Source: Desulfobacteraceae bacterium
Lineage (GTDB): Bacteria; Desulfobacterota; Desulfobacteria; Desulfobacterales; Desulfosalsimonadaceae
Assembly: GCA_003599885.1 (NCBI GenBank)
Contig: QZKW01000070.1
Span: forward strand, 1-33,074
Reading direction: 5' to 3'
Length of the DNA: 33,074 nt
Part shown: positions 23,678 to 32,305 of the stretch, one piece after another
How positions within the stretch are numbered: the stretch's first letter is position 1
Layout: each line of letters starts with the position of its first letter
Made by a program: the position numbers and the translations under genes
Notes under the pieces: generated by a model
What the model was told of the DNA's origin: nothing
Databases searched by the model: none
What the model saw: the letters and a program-made list of their open reading frames with translations, nothing else

Positions 23678-25263
23678 TTCTTTTAAGTTTTATCTCTGTC
23701 TTGCTGTTCTTTCCGGTCAAGATGGCGGCGGCGTCTCCGGAAATCGGGGTGGTCGTTGTTTCGCGTTTGAACATGCGGCAGGGGCAGGGAATCTCGCATC
23801 CGATTGTAAAAGTTTTAAATAAAAACGATCAGGTTCAGGTGCTGAGCCGGACGAAAGGTTGGATTAAAGTCAGTCATGAAGGGGATGTGGGGTATGTCTC
23901 CGGCCGGGGTAATTATATCAGTCTGACGGATACCGGAGGCAGCAGGAGCGGCAAGCTGGATGCGACGGCCGCTAAAGCTGAGGACTTACGCCGTCAGATC
24001 AAACAGGAATCCTCGGAAATGTCCGCCTATAGCAGGCAGGAAAAAGAGATTATCAGTCATCTTGATAAGACGGACCGGGCGTTGAGCGATGCCCGGCAGA
24101 AGGCTGCCGCAATAGAATCTGAAATGAAAAAAATATCGGATGACATTGCGGACATGAAACAGAAGGCTGTCGCCGTGCAGAAGACCATTGACGCAAACAG
24201 CGGGTATGCCGTGAAGCGTCTGGTGGCGCTGTATAAATTAGACCGTCTGGGAGAAGTGAATCTGCTGGCATCCGCGACAACACTGAATGATCTGCTGCAT
24301 CGAAAAGCAGCTCTTGGGAGAATATTGAACCAGGATTATCAAGTGGTTGCCGTTCTCGCAGGGGAAAAAAAACGGTTGTACAGCTTGATGGATAAATCGG
24401 CTAAACAGAAAGAAAATCAGGCGTCGCTCAACAAAGAATACCAGAAAACCATTGCCAAACTGTCGGCGGAAAAGGCGGAACGTGAACGATTATTGTCTGA
24501 TATTAAAGAGAAAAAAATACATCGTCTGGCTACGATTAAATATTTGAAAGCCGCTGCCCGCGAAATGGATGAAACCATGGCGGCCTTGCAGCAGGAGCAG
24601 GTCAGAGCGCAGAAGAAGGCGGAAGCCAAGGCGCGGAAGGCGGCCCAGGAAAAGGCCCGGGTTGCCGCTGAAAGAGAATTGGCGGAACAAGAAGCCCAAA
24701 AAGAAGCCGGCAAAAAAGCACGGCTGGCAGAGGTAAAAAGTCAGGAGAAAATTTCCGCTGGTGCCAGGGTCAGGGAGCCGGTGAAGGCGCGGGGCGAAAA
24801 ACCGGCCCATGTGCAAAAAGAGGTGAAACAGAAAGTTTCGCAAAAAGATATGAACGATTTTTCCGCTCATCGAGGGTTGCTAAAAATGCCGGTAAGCGGT
24901 AAGGTTGTCTCAAAATTTGGAAAATATATCGAACCCAATTCGGGCGCGGTGAATTTTCGAAACGGCGTGGAGATAAAAACCCAGCAAGGCACTCCGATAC
25001 GGGCAGTGTTTTCCGGACAAACAATATTTTCAAGCTGGCTCAAGGGATACGGCAATGTCATCATCATTGCTCACGGAGAACACTTTCATACGGTTTACGC
25101 CCATGTGGAAGAGGTGTTCAGCGCCAAAGGCAAGCAGGTGGAAGCCGGCGAAGTGATCGCCACTGTGGGAGACAGCGGCTCCATGATCGGGCCGTCTCTG
25201 TATTTTGAAATCCGCCATCGGGGAAGCCCCGTTGACCCGCTTGTATGGGTAAATAAAAGTTAA
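23632..25263 (+). CDS. EnvC-like protein: SH3 domain, coiled coil, degenerate LytM/M23 domain
   Basis: A 543-residue secreted protein, probably the periplasmic amidase activator controlled by FtsEX. In order: signal peptide or anchor (about 8-33), a bacterial SH3 domain (about 38-98), long charged coiled coil (about 105-400, rich in Lys, Ala and Glu) and a C-terminal M23/LytM domain from about 414. The zinc ligands are lost: the usual H-x3-D is FRNGVE and the usual HLH is SLY, while the YAH motif is kept. This matches EnvC, whose LytM domain is not a peptidase. The N-terminal SH3 domain is not part of classical EnvC. The gene overlaps ftsX by about 46 bases; the exact start (ATG 23632, or nearby GTG codons) is uncertain. 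Confidence 0.85.
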   Translation: MDRVLLFYQKIFKALILLSFISVLLFFPVKMAAASPEIGVVVVSRLNMRQGQGISHPIVKVLNKNDQVQVLSRTKGWIKVSHEGDVGYVSGRGNYISLTDTGGSRSGKLDATAAKAEDLRRQIKQESSEMSAYSRQEKEIISHLDKTDRALSDARQKAAAIESEMKKISDDIADMKQKAVAVQKTIDANSGYAVKRLVALYKLDRLGEVNLLASATTLNDLLHRKAALGRILNQDYQVVAVLAGEKKRLYSLMDKSAKQKENQASLNKEYQKTIAKLSAEKAERERLLSDIKEKKIHRLATIKYLKAAAREMDETMAALQQEQVRAQKKAEAKARKAAQEKARVAAERELAEQEAQKEAGKKARLAEVKSQEKISAGARVREPVKARGEKPAHVQKEVKQKVSQKDMNDFSAHRGLLKMPVSGKVVSKFGKYIEPNSGAVNFRNGVEIKTQQGTPIRAVFSGQTIFSSWLKGYGNVIIIAHGEHFHTVYAHVEEVFSAKGKQVEAGEVIATVGDSGSMIGPSLYFEIRHRGSPVDPLVWVNKS

Positions 25264-25276
25264 TAAGGAGAGATTG

Positions 25277-26713
25277 ATGAGTCAAAAAAGGAAGCAGGTA
25301 GTGAAAAATGTTTTGCTGGTCATGCTGATGGGCGTCGTGGTTGTTTCGGCGACGGCTGTCTATGGCGATTTGAAAAAGAACAGCAATGAAACATACGAGG
25401 GGCTTAAGCTTTTTTCCGATGTGATTTCGGAAGTTGAAAATAATTATGTGGAGCCGGTGGAACCCAAAAAACTGATAGAAAAGGCGATTGAAGGCATGGT
25501 GAGCAGTCTGGATCCCCATTCGTCGTTTTTGCCGCCGGAAGCATTTGATGACCTTCAGTCTGAAACCAAGGGTGAATTCGGCGGCCTCGGCATCGTTATC
25601 ACCATGCGCGACGGTCAGCTGACCGTTATCTCTCCCATCGAAGGCACCCCGGCATACAAGGCAGGGATTCTGGCCCAGGATATCATCGTTAAAATAAACG
25701 GTGAATTTACCAAAGAAATGATGCTCTGGGAAGCGGTGAAAAAAATGAGGGGCGAGCCGGGCTCGACGGTGGAAATCAGTATCTATCGGCAGGGCGCAAC
25801 TGAAGTTATGGATATTAAACTGGTTCGGGCGATAATTCCCATGGACAGCGTCAGGTCTCTGACGTTAAAACCGGGTTACGGATATCTCTGGATCACCAAT
25901 TTCAGGGAGAATACGGCTGATGAGGTTGAAAAAGCGTTAAAAAAACTGGAAGCTGAAAATTCGCCATTGAAAGGGCTGATTCTGGATTTAAGAGACAATC
26001 CCGGCGGACTCCTGGACCAGTCGGTTAAGGTGTCGGATGTGTTTCTTGAAGAGGGAATCATTGTCAGCATCAGAGGCCGGGATGAAAAGCAGATAGAAGA
26101 ATATGAGGCGCAGCCGGATAATGCGGCCGGCTCCAAATATCCAATGGTAGTTTTAATCAACGGCGGAAGCGCCAGCGCGTCAGAAATCGTTGCCGGCGCC
26201 TTGCAGGACAATAAGCGCGCCCTGGTGATCGGGACGACATCCTTTGGTAAAGGGTCGGTTCAGACTGTGCGGCCGTTGCGGGACGGGTATGCGATAAAAT
26301 ATACCATCGCCAGATATTATACGCCCAGCGGAAAATCTATTCAGGCTGAAGGCATTCAGCCGGATTTGGTGGTCAAGCGGCGCGTCCTGGATGAAACCGC
26401 TGCGGATGGGTTTGATTCCGATATGGTCAAGGAAGGGGACTTGAAAAATCATCTGATGTCCGGTCAGGAGGACGCGGGTGATGTGCCGGTTGAGAAGAAG
26501 CCAAAGAAGGATAAGAAAGAAGGTAAGGACGCTAAAAAAGATGGTGATATAGATAAGGAAGAAACGGAACTTGAAAAGATCCTGCGGCTGCGTGATGCGG
26601 TGTACGAGCATAGTTCAACCAATTCAAACGCCATGCTTCTGGATTCCCAGGTGAACCGGGCGTATGAAATCCTCAAAGGGTATGAGATCTTTCGGGGATT
26701 TTCCCGGAGATAG
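25277..26713 (+). CDS. ctpA: Carboxyl-terminal processing protease (S41 family, CtpA)
   Basis: A 478-residue periplasmic serine protease anchored by an N-terminal membrane segment (about 11-30). A PDZ domain (about 95-170, FGGLGIVI through GDxI-like QDIIVKING) is followed by the S41 catalytic core with LILDLRDNPGG, GGSASASEI (catalytic Ser, about 297-303) and SFGKGSVQ (catalytic Lys, K325). The C-terminal tail contains a Lys/Glu-rich low-complexity stretch. The ATG at 25277 follows AAGGAG; a TTG one codon earlier is rejected. It follows the EnvC-like gene by 13 bases, a neighbourhood seen in many proteobacteria, and may tune cell-wall hydrolases. Confidence 0.93.
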   Translation: MSQKRKQVVKNVLLVMLMGVVVVSATAVYGDLKKNSNETYEGLKLFSDVISEVENNYVEPVEPKKLIEKAIEGMVSSLDPHSSFLPPEAFDDLQSETKGEFGGLGIVITMRDGQLTVISPIEGTPAYKAGILAQDIIVKINGEFTKEMMLWEAVKKMRGEPGSTVEISIYRQGATEVMDIKLVRAIIPMDSVRSLTLKPGYGYLWITNFRENTADEVEKALKKLEAENSPLKGLILDLRDNPGGLLDQSVKVSDVFLEEGIIVSIRGRDEKQIEEYEAQPDNAAGSKYPMVVLINGGSASASEIVAGALQDNKRALVIGTTSFGKGSVQTVRPLRDGYAIKYTIARYYTPSGKSIQAEGIQPDLVVKRRVLDETAADGFDSDMVKEGDLKNHLMSGQEDAGDVPVEKKPKKDKKEGKDAKKDGDIDKEETELEKILRLRDAVYEHSSTNSNAMLLDSQVNRAYEILKGYEIFRGFSRR

Positions 26714-26767
26714 ATCATGGGAACGCTTACCATGATCCAGTGATATCGCTTCATTAAAGATGACGAC

Positions 26768-26805
26768 AAAAGGCGCAACGGGTTTGCCCGTTGCGCCTTT
26801 TGGTT
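26768..26805. terminator. Perfect bidirectional terminator after ctpA
   Basis: A 15-bp perfect stem (26768-26782 with 26787-26801) closes on a TTTG loop. It has four A on the left and four T on the right, so it works as a terminator on either strand. Confidence 0.9.
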
Positions 26806-26811
26806 TATAAT
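26784..26811 (+). promoter_or_regulatory. Possible promoter embedded in the terminator
   Basis: A perfect TATAAT at 26806-26811 is preceded, at 16 bp, by TTGCCC (26784-26789) within the loop and right arm of the hairpin. It could start transcription of the deacetylase gene 27 bases downstream. The -35 match is only moderate. Confidence 0.35.
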
Positions 26812-26837
26812 CAGATTTCCCCATCAAAAAGGTTTGT

Positions 26838-27980
26838 ATGGCAACAAAACCCCCGTCCAAAAAAAAAACGTCCGCTAAAAAGAACGCGGCGGCATCATCC
26901 GGCACACGATCCGTTAAAAAAATATCGCATCAGAAGAAGGCGGCAGTAAAAAAAATACCGGCGAAAAAGAAGACTGCCACCCGGAAGGGGAAAAACAATT
27001 CGCCGATGAGCAGCCGGATGGAAACCATCGCCACTGTTTTGACAACGGTTTTTTTTGTTCTGTTCGCCTTGTTTGTCGCCTATGTCATTCTGCATCCTAA
27101 AACCGGCGACACGCCACAGCCGAAATCCCATACAGAGGCTGTCAAAAAGAAACCGCCGGTGAAAATTTCAAAATTTGAAAAGCCCGAGTTCGAAATTTAT
27201 CCGGAAAAGCCCATTCCCTCTAAACGTGCCGCCGCCATGCCGCCGGCGATCAACCGTTCCACTCCAGTTGCTGATATTCCACCTGTAAAAAAACCGGAAA
27301 TGCCTGAAGACTATCGACCCAAAGTAGCTATTATTATAGATGATTTCGGATATGACCTTTTGATGGCCAAACGATTTTTAAAACTCGGGGAAGCCCTGAC
27401 CGTCGCTGTTTTGCCGCAAAGCGTTTACGGCAGGCAGATCGCCGTGCTGGCAAAAAAAAACGGGAATGAAGTGATGCTCCACCAGCCTATGGAACCCAAC
27501 GAATACCCGCAGGTGGAACCCGGACCGGGCGCGCTGCTTTCATCCATGACGCCCGATGAGCGGATCCATCGCTTAAATGCGAATATTGAAACTATTCCCG
27601 GGATTTCGGGCGTGAATAACCATATGGGGTCCAAGCTGACGACCCTGTCTGATGAAATGAATCAGGTGTTTACAGTACTCAAGCAGCGCGGCCTGTTTTT
27701 TGTCGACAGCCGGACATCGGCCGCTACGGTCAGTCATTCCTCTGCCAAGTTGTTCAAGGTTCCCTTTGCGGAGCGGGATGTGTTTTTAGACCATAACCGT
27801 GAAGAATCCGATGTTCGCGACCAGATCGAGCATCTGATCAATATTGCCGAGATTCACGGAAAGGCTGTGGGTATCGGGCACCCGCATGAGGTGACGTATC
27901 GGATGTTAAAAGAAGCGCTTCCGGACCTCAGAAAACGGGTCCACCTGGTGCCGGCCTCTGAACTTGTGGAAGTGTTTTAA
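26838..27980 (+). CDS. Divergent polysaccharide deacetylase family protein (YibQ-like)
   Basis: A 380-residue protein with a very Lys-rich N-terminus (about 5-55), one membrane segment (about 63-88), a Pro/Lys-rich linker and a periplasmic NodB-like barrel from about 155. The family pattern starts with VAIIIDDFGYD, then VAVLPQS, EVMLHQPMEP, GVNNHMGSKLT, FFVDSRTSA and VGIGHPH, giving the Asp and His residues expected of this family. In enterobacteria the homologue yibQ lies next to envC, which fits the envC-ctpA-yibQ order here. Enzyme activity is not established from sequence. AAGG precedes the start. Confidence 0.88.
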   Translation: MATKPPSKKKTSAKKNAAASSGTRSVKKISHQKKAAVKKIPAKKKTATRKGKNNSPMSSRMETIATVLTTVFFVLFALFVAYVILHPKTGDTPQPKSHTEAVKKKPPVKISKFEKPEFEIYPEKPIPSKRAAAMPPAINRSTPVADIPPVKKPEMPEDYRPKVAIIIDDFGYDLLMAKRFLKLGEALTVAVLPQSVYGRQIAVLAKKNGNEVMLHQPMEPNEYPQVEPGPGALLSSMTPDERIHRLNANIETIPGISGVNNHMGSKLTTLSDEMNQVFTVLKQRGLFFVDSRTSAATVSHSSAKLFKVPFAERDVFLDHNREESDVRDQIEHLINIAEIHGKAVGIGHPHEVTYRMLKEALPDLRKRVHLVPASELVEVF

Positions 27981-28020
27981 TTTTTTTTGAGCCGTTGCAA
28001 GAGAAAAATTAAAAAATATC

Positions 28021-28050
28021 TTGCTTTTCCCAATTGATCTGTTTTATAAG
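28021..28050 (+). promoter_or_regulatory. Putative promoter of the cold-shock gene
   Basis: TATAAG at 28045-28050 matches five of six bases of a -10 box, with a weak TTGCTT at 28021-28026 and an 18-bp spacer. This would give a leader of about 120 bases, and long leaders are typical of cold-shock genes. Confidence 0.45.
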
Positions 28051-28178
28051 GCTGACAATCAATAAAGGGCCGTTCTTAGTTGGCGGTCCAGTTTCGTTCT
28101 GAAGGAAACATCCATTTGTCAAAGTGGCGTCCGACAGTTTGGAACCATGAGAATTATTTTTAAAAGGAGGATATCACG

Positions 28179-28382
28179 ATGGCCAATGGAACAGTAAAAT
28201 GGTTTAACAACAGTAAGGGTTTCGGTTTTATCGCTCAGGAAAATGGCGGACCGGATGTGTTCGTTCATCATTCCGCAATTCAGGGAAACGGTTACAAGTC
28301 TCTGAATGACGGCGACCGGGTTACCTTTGACATTGAGCAGGGTCAAAAAGGACCTGCCGCAGCCAATGTCACTGTAGTTTAG
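28179..28382 (+). CDS. Cold-shock domain protein (CspA family)
   Basis: A 67-residue single cold-shock domain that binds single-stranded RNA and DNA and melts RNA structure. [18 protein letters not shown] covers RNP1, and DVFVHHSAI covers RNP2. ERVTF-like [19 protein letters not shown] completes the barrel. A very strong AAAAGGAGG site lies 8 bases before the ATG, which suggests high expression. Confidence 0.96.
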   Translation: MANGTVKWFNNSKGFGFIAQENGGPDVFVHHSAIQGNGYKSLNDGDRVTFDIEQGQKGPAAANVTVV

Positions 28383-28395
28383 CCCCTTTCCAAAC

Positions 28396-28440
28396 AAAAC
28401 GGGCATTCCGGCGCGAAAAGCGCTGGGATGCCCGTTTTTT
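28396..28440. terminator. Terminator between the cold-shock gene and prmA
   Basis: An 11-bp outer stem AAAACGGGCAT / ATGCCCGTTTT with an inner GCGC-containing loop is followed by T6. It serves the cold-shock gene and, read in reverse, could also stop prmA transcription. Confidence 0.85.
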
Positions 28441-28462
28441 ATTTCCAATGTGCTTTCTTTGG

Positions 28463-29401
28463 TTATTTCCGGGTTGCGGCAATCGCCACCCATTCCCCGT
28501 TGTTTAATATCTCAACGATTTCAAATCCCCGGTCAAGTAATTTATTTTCAATCATGGCTTGTTTGGGCTGAATGATCCCTGAGCAGATGAATATGCCGTT
28601 TTTCTGTAAAACAGACAGAATGTCATCAATGAGCGTCATGATGACTTCAGACAGTATATTGGCGGTGACAAGAGAAAATTGACCGGAAAGGCCGCTCACC
28701 AGGTTTCCGGTTTGGATGGCGTAGGTTTCCGGTTGAATGTTATTTTTCTGGAGGTTCTGGGCGGCCACTGAAACAGCCACCGCATCATTATCGATGCCCG
28801 TCAGGGTTTTCGCCCCCATTTTTGCGGCGGCAATCATCAGAATGCCGGATCCGGTTCCTACATCCAGGAAGGTGTCGCCCGGATGTATCCATTTTTCAAT
28901 CAACCGGATGCACATGCGGGTGGTGGGATGGGTTCCGGTGCCAAAAGCCATTCCCGGATCAATTTCCAGCACAATTTCTCCGGGAGCCGGGTCGTATTTT
29001 CTCCAGGAAGGGTTGATGACGATCCGGTCGGTGATTTTTTCCGTATAAAAATATTGTTTCCATGATTCCGCCCAGTCCTGCTCGTCCAAATCATGGTAGC
29101 TGATGGTATATGTCACTCCGGTTTTATCCTCCACATTCAGCATTTGCTTCAGGGCGTCCATCCGCGCTTCCAGAATTCGGCATTTTTCAGGCAGTTCTTC
29201 ATTTTTGGGGAAATAACCGGTGACCGAATGGTGTGCCGGTACAACAAACGTATTTTCCGCCCAGTCGATACCGGGTTCAATCTCCGGAGTTTCAACCGTC
29301 ACGCCCTGAAGTCCGAAATCATAAAATATTTCCGCAATCAGATCCGAAGCAGCCGTGGCATCGGATGCGTCAAATACAATTCTGGCTTCCACCCATTTCA
29401 T
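28463..29401 (-). CDS. prmA: Ribosomal protein L11 methyltransferase
   Basis: A 312-residue SAM-dependent methyltransferase for lysines and the N-terminus of ribosomal protein L11. The N-terminal substrate-recognition part (1-110) carries LDEQDWAESWKQYF, and the catalytic domain has IDPGMAFGTGTHPTTRMC, DVGTGSGILMIAAAKMGA and TANILSEV. The ATG at 29401 overlaps the stop of the upstream channel gene (ATGA), with GGGAG upstream; a TTG two codons earlier is less likely. Confidence 0.93.
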   Translation of the reverse strand: MKWVEARIVFDASDATAASDLIAEIFYDFGLQGVTVETPEIEPGIDWAENTFVVPAHHSVTGYFPKNEELPEKCRILEARMDALKQMLNVEDKTGVTYTISYHDLDEQDWAESWKQYFYTEKITDRIVINPSWRKYDPAPGEIVLEIDPGMAFGTGTHPTTRMCIRLIEKWIHPGDTFLDVGTGSGILMIAAAKMGAKTLTGIDNDAVAVSVAAQNLQKNNIQPETYAIQTGNLVSGLSGQFSLVTANILSEVIMTLIDDILSVLQKNGIFICSGIIQPKQAMIENKLLDRGFEIVEILNNGEWVAIAATRK

Positions 29402-30423
29402 AGGCAATAGGTCTCCCAGTCATCCGGCCGCAGGATCTTTTCAAGGCCTGCCAGATCTTCGCTTTTCCCCATGGCAATTACCGTGTCGCCCCCTTTAATC
29501 ACGGTTTCAAAGGAAGGGTTAAACAGCATATCGCCGTGGGCCGCCTTGATGGCAATAATAATCAGGTTGAATTTTTGACGGATTCCGGAATCTTTCAGCA
29601 TCAGGTTAACGAGCGGAGAGGAGGGATCCACGGGAATTTCCTCCATTTTAATGTCTTTGCGGTCATAGGCGAAAACCAGATCCATAAAGGAGGTGACCGA
29701 TGGCCGGAGAACGCGTTGCGCCATGGTGACCGCCCCGACATCATAGGGTGATTCCACCCGGTTGGCACCGGCGGCCAGGAGTTTTGATTTGGTCCGTTTT
29801 TCCGTGGCCCGGGCCACGATAAAGATATTGGGATTTAACTGTCTTGCGGTCAGCACTAAAAATACATTGTCGACATCCCTTGCCAGGGCGGCGACCAGGA
29901 CCTTTGCTTTTTTGATGCCCGCAGACAGCAGCGTTTCTTCTTCGGAGGCGTCTCCCAAAATATACAGCATGCCGTCGGATTCAAGCTCGGGAATCCGGTC
30001 CTGATTCAGCTCGATGACAACCTGCTTGACGGATCGATGCGCGTTAAAGTGCTGGCATAACACCCGTCCGATACGCCCGTATCCGCAGACAATATAATGA
30101 TTTTTCAGATGAGCGATTTTTTTGTCCAATGTGCGTCTCCCCATTATTTCCCGGATTTTTCCTTCAACCATGAATTGAACCAGAGAACCGGCAACATAGA
30201 GAAATGTGGCAACCCCGGTAATCACCAGCACGATGGTAAACCAGCGGCCGGTTTCGCTCATTTCATGGACTTCACTGAAACCAACGGTGGTGATGGTGAT
30301 GGCCGTCATATAAACGGCATCAATCAGGCTCCACCCTTCAATGAGCATATAACCGGATACGCCTGCCGTGAAAATAATCAACGACAGAACAACAGATGTT
30401 AGGAGATATCGTGTGCTTGCCAT
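29398..30423 (-). CDS. Two-TM potassium-channel-like protein with RCK (TrkA-N/TrkA-C) domains
   Basis: A 341-residue membrane protein. Two membrane segments (about 6-28 and 63-85) flank a pore loop with the filter-like TTVGFSEV. The cytosolic RCK domain begins at HYIVCGYGRIGRVL (nucleotide-binding Rossmann motif, about 108), and a TrkA-C domain occupies the last 90 residues. The overall plan is that of MthK-type channels gated by a ligand. The filter reads TVGFS where a selective potassium pore has TVG(Y/F)G, so ion selectivity is uncertain. It is translationally coupled to prmA. Confidence 0.88.
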   Translation of the reverse strand: MASTRYLLTSVVLSLIIFTAGVSGYMLIEGWSLIDAVYMTAITITTVGFSEVHEMSETGRWFTIVLVITGVATFLYVAGSLVQFMVEGKIREIMGRRTLDKKIAHLKNHYIVCGYGRIGRVLCQHFNAHRSVKQVVIELNQDRIPELESDGMLYILGDASEEETLLSAGIKKAKVLVAALARDVDNVFLVLTARQLNPNIFIVARATEKRTKSKLLAAGANRVESPYDVGAVTMAQRVLRPSVTSFMDLVFAYDRKDIKMEEIPVDPSSPLVNLMLKDSGIRQKFNLIIIAIKAAHGDMLFNPSFETVIKGGDTVIAMGKSEDLAGLEKILRPDDWETYCL

Positions 30424-30612
30424 TTCAACCGTTTGTATTCATGGATGATGTAAAATTTGTTCGACTACATTATGGCGCATTCCAATAAAAAACAAGGGTT
30501 TTTTATTTTTTATGGGAATGGACCATAGGTCGCTTTTATTATTAATTCATTAGCTTGCAGGCCTCTTATTCGCTTGACGGAAGCAGGATGAATTGCTAAT
30601 GGTCTCTCTACA

Positions 30613-31272
30613 ATGACAAGCGATATCCGAAAATATCTTCGATTGCGTGAATCCATGGTGAAAAACCAGATTGAAGCCCGTGGCATCACCGATCCCAAAG
30701 TCCTTGCGGCCATGCGTAAAGTACCCCGGCATCTTTTTGTCAGCGAGGCGCTCATGGATCAGGCCTATACGGACGGACCGCTGTCTATTGGTGAATATCA
30801 GACGATATCCCAGCCGTATATCGTGGCCCATATGACCCAGTCTCTGGAACTTGGCAAGGATGACCGGGTGCTGGAGATCGGCACGGGTTCCGGCTATCAG
30901 GCCGCCATTCTGTCCCAGATCGTTTTCCGGGTGTATACCATCGAAACCATCCGTTCCCTCCATATGCAATCCCGCCGCCTGTTTGATGAACTGAACTATT
31001 CGAATATCGTGACCCGCTATGGGGACGGCACCCTGGGATGGAAGGATGAAAGCCCTTTTGATGCGATTATTGTCACGGCGGGCGCGCCGGAAATTCCGGA
31101 GCCCCTTGTGGATCAGCTCGCCATCGGCGGACGCATGGTCCTTCCCGTGGGCGGCCGCCTGAGCCAGGAAATGGTAAAGCTGACCAAAGACCAGAATGGT
31201 GTTGTCCATCAGTCAAAACATGGCGGGTGCCGGTTCGTTAAACTGGTCGGCGATTACGGGTGGGAGAAATAG
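30613..31272 (+). CDS. pcm: Protein-L-isoaspartate O-methyltransferase
   Basis: A 219-residue repair enzyme that methylates L-isoaspartyl residues in damaged proteins. MVKNQIEARGITDPKVLAAM, VPRHLFV, YTDGPLSIGEYQTISQPYIVA and the SAM motif VLEIGTGSGYQAAIL are classic, as is VGGRLSQEM near the C-terminus. The ribosome binding site before the ATG at 30613 is weak; the internal ATG at 30655 is an alternative. The stop overlaps the next gene's GTG start by one base. Confidence 0.93.
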   Translation: MTSDIRKYLRLRESMVKNQIEARGITDPKVLAAMRKVPRHLFVSEALMDQAYTDGPLSIGEYQTISQPYIVAHMTQSLELGKDDRVLEIGTGSGYQAAILSQIVFRVYTIETIRSLHMQSRRLFDELNYSNIVTRYGDGTLGWKDESPFDAIIVTAGAPEIPEPLVDQLAIGGRMVLPVGGRLSQEMVKLTKDQNGVVHQSKHGGCRFVKLVGDYGWEK

Positions 31273-32252
31273 TGAGAAAAGAATCAGAAGGTTCGTGGAA
31301 AGACGCTTTTTTTCATAGTCCAGGCCCGCGATCGCTAAAGAGTGCCGTTCTGCTGATGGTAAAAGGGCTATGCATGGGCGCGGCAGATACGGTTCCAGGG
31401 GTTTCCGGTGGGACAATCGCTTTGATAACGGGCATTTATGATGATCTTTTGTCTGCCATCAAATCGGCAAACTTTAAAGTGGCGGGCAGTCTTTTGCGTC
31501 TGGATTTCAAGGATGTACTTTCCGAACTCCACGTCCGGTTTATTCTGCCCCTTTTTTTAGGTATTGCCATTGCGATACTCAGCCTGGCCCGGCTGATGGT
31601 CTACCTGCTTGCCAACCATGCCACACTCACGTGGAGTCTTTTTTTCGGATTAATTGCCGCATCCATTTGGGTGGTGGGCAAACAGGTGGAAAAATGGACG
31701 TTAGGCACCGGTGCTTTATTTCTGGCGGGTTCGGGCGCGGCGTTTGTTATTGTCAATTTAATGCCTGCATCCACGCCCGAAGACCTGTGGTTTGTCTTTG
31801 TGTCCGGAATGCTTGCCATCTGCGCCATGATCCTTCCCGGGCTGAGCGGCGCGTTTATACTGCTTATCCTCGGTAAATATGAATTTATCATTGCCACCCT
31901 GAAGAATCCGTTTCTTTTGGAAAATCTGGTGATTATTGTCGTCTTTGCCTCCGGATGCGCCATTGGCTTGGCGGGCTTTGCACGGGTTCTTAAAATCCTT
32001 CTCCAGAAATATCACAGCCTGACCCTGGCATTTCTTGCCGGCCTGATGTTCGGTTCCATGCGAAAAATCTGGCCCTGGAAAGAGACGCTGGAAACATCGA
32101 TGATTCATGGAAAATTGCGGGTGCTAAAAGAGAGCAATATCTGGCCGCAGACCGGTGATTCGGATCTGGTCTTTGCCGTATGCCTGATCATTACCGGTTT
32201 TGTTGTCGTGATGGTCTTGGAACGGTTGTCTTGGGTAAAAGAGGATGCATAA
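31272..32252 (+). CDS. DUF368 membrane protein (PopT-type polyprenyl-phosphate transporter family)
   Basis: A 326-residue multi-pass membrane protein with about eight or nine hydrophobic segments. The family signature GAADTVPGVSGGTIALITGIYDDLL (first part at about residues 36-45) is present, repeated in weaker form by MILPGLSGAFILLILGKYE in the second half, as expected of an inverted-repeat transporter. Members of this family recycle undecaprenyl phosphate across the membrane. The GTG start at 31272 follows GGGAG and is coupled to pcm by a one-base overlap. Confidence 0.85.
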   Translation: MRKESEGSWKDAFFHSPGPRSLKSAVLLMVKGLCMGAADTVPGVSGGTIALITGIYDDLLSAIKSANFKVAGSLLRLDFKDVLSELHVRFILPLFLGIAIAILSLARLMVYLLANHATLTWSLFFGLIAASIWVVGKQVEKWTLGTGALFLAGSGAAFVIVNLMPASTPEDLWFVFVSGMLAICAMILPGLSGAFILLILGKYEFIIATLKNPFLLENLVIIVVFASGCAIGLAGFARVLKILLQKYHSLTLAFLAGLMFGSMRKIWPWKETLETSMIHGKLRVLKESNIWPQTGDSDLVFAVCLIITGFVVVMVLERLSWVKEDA

Positions 32253-32305
32253 AAAAGAAGGTTTTGCAGTCATCATAATAAACGTTGAACGATCTTATTC
32301 CATTT

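Noticed and set aside
28147-28197. A 16-codon open frame overlapping the cold-shock gene start, as a regulatory upstream peptide
   Set aside because: It has no ribosome binding site and its sequence is mostly the Shine-Dalgarno region read in another frame.
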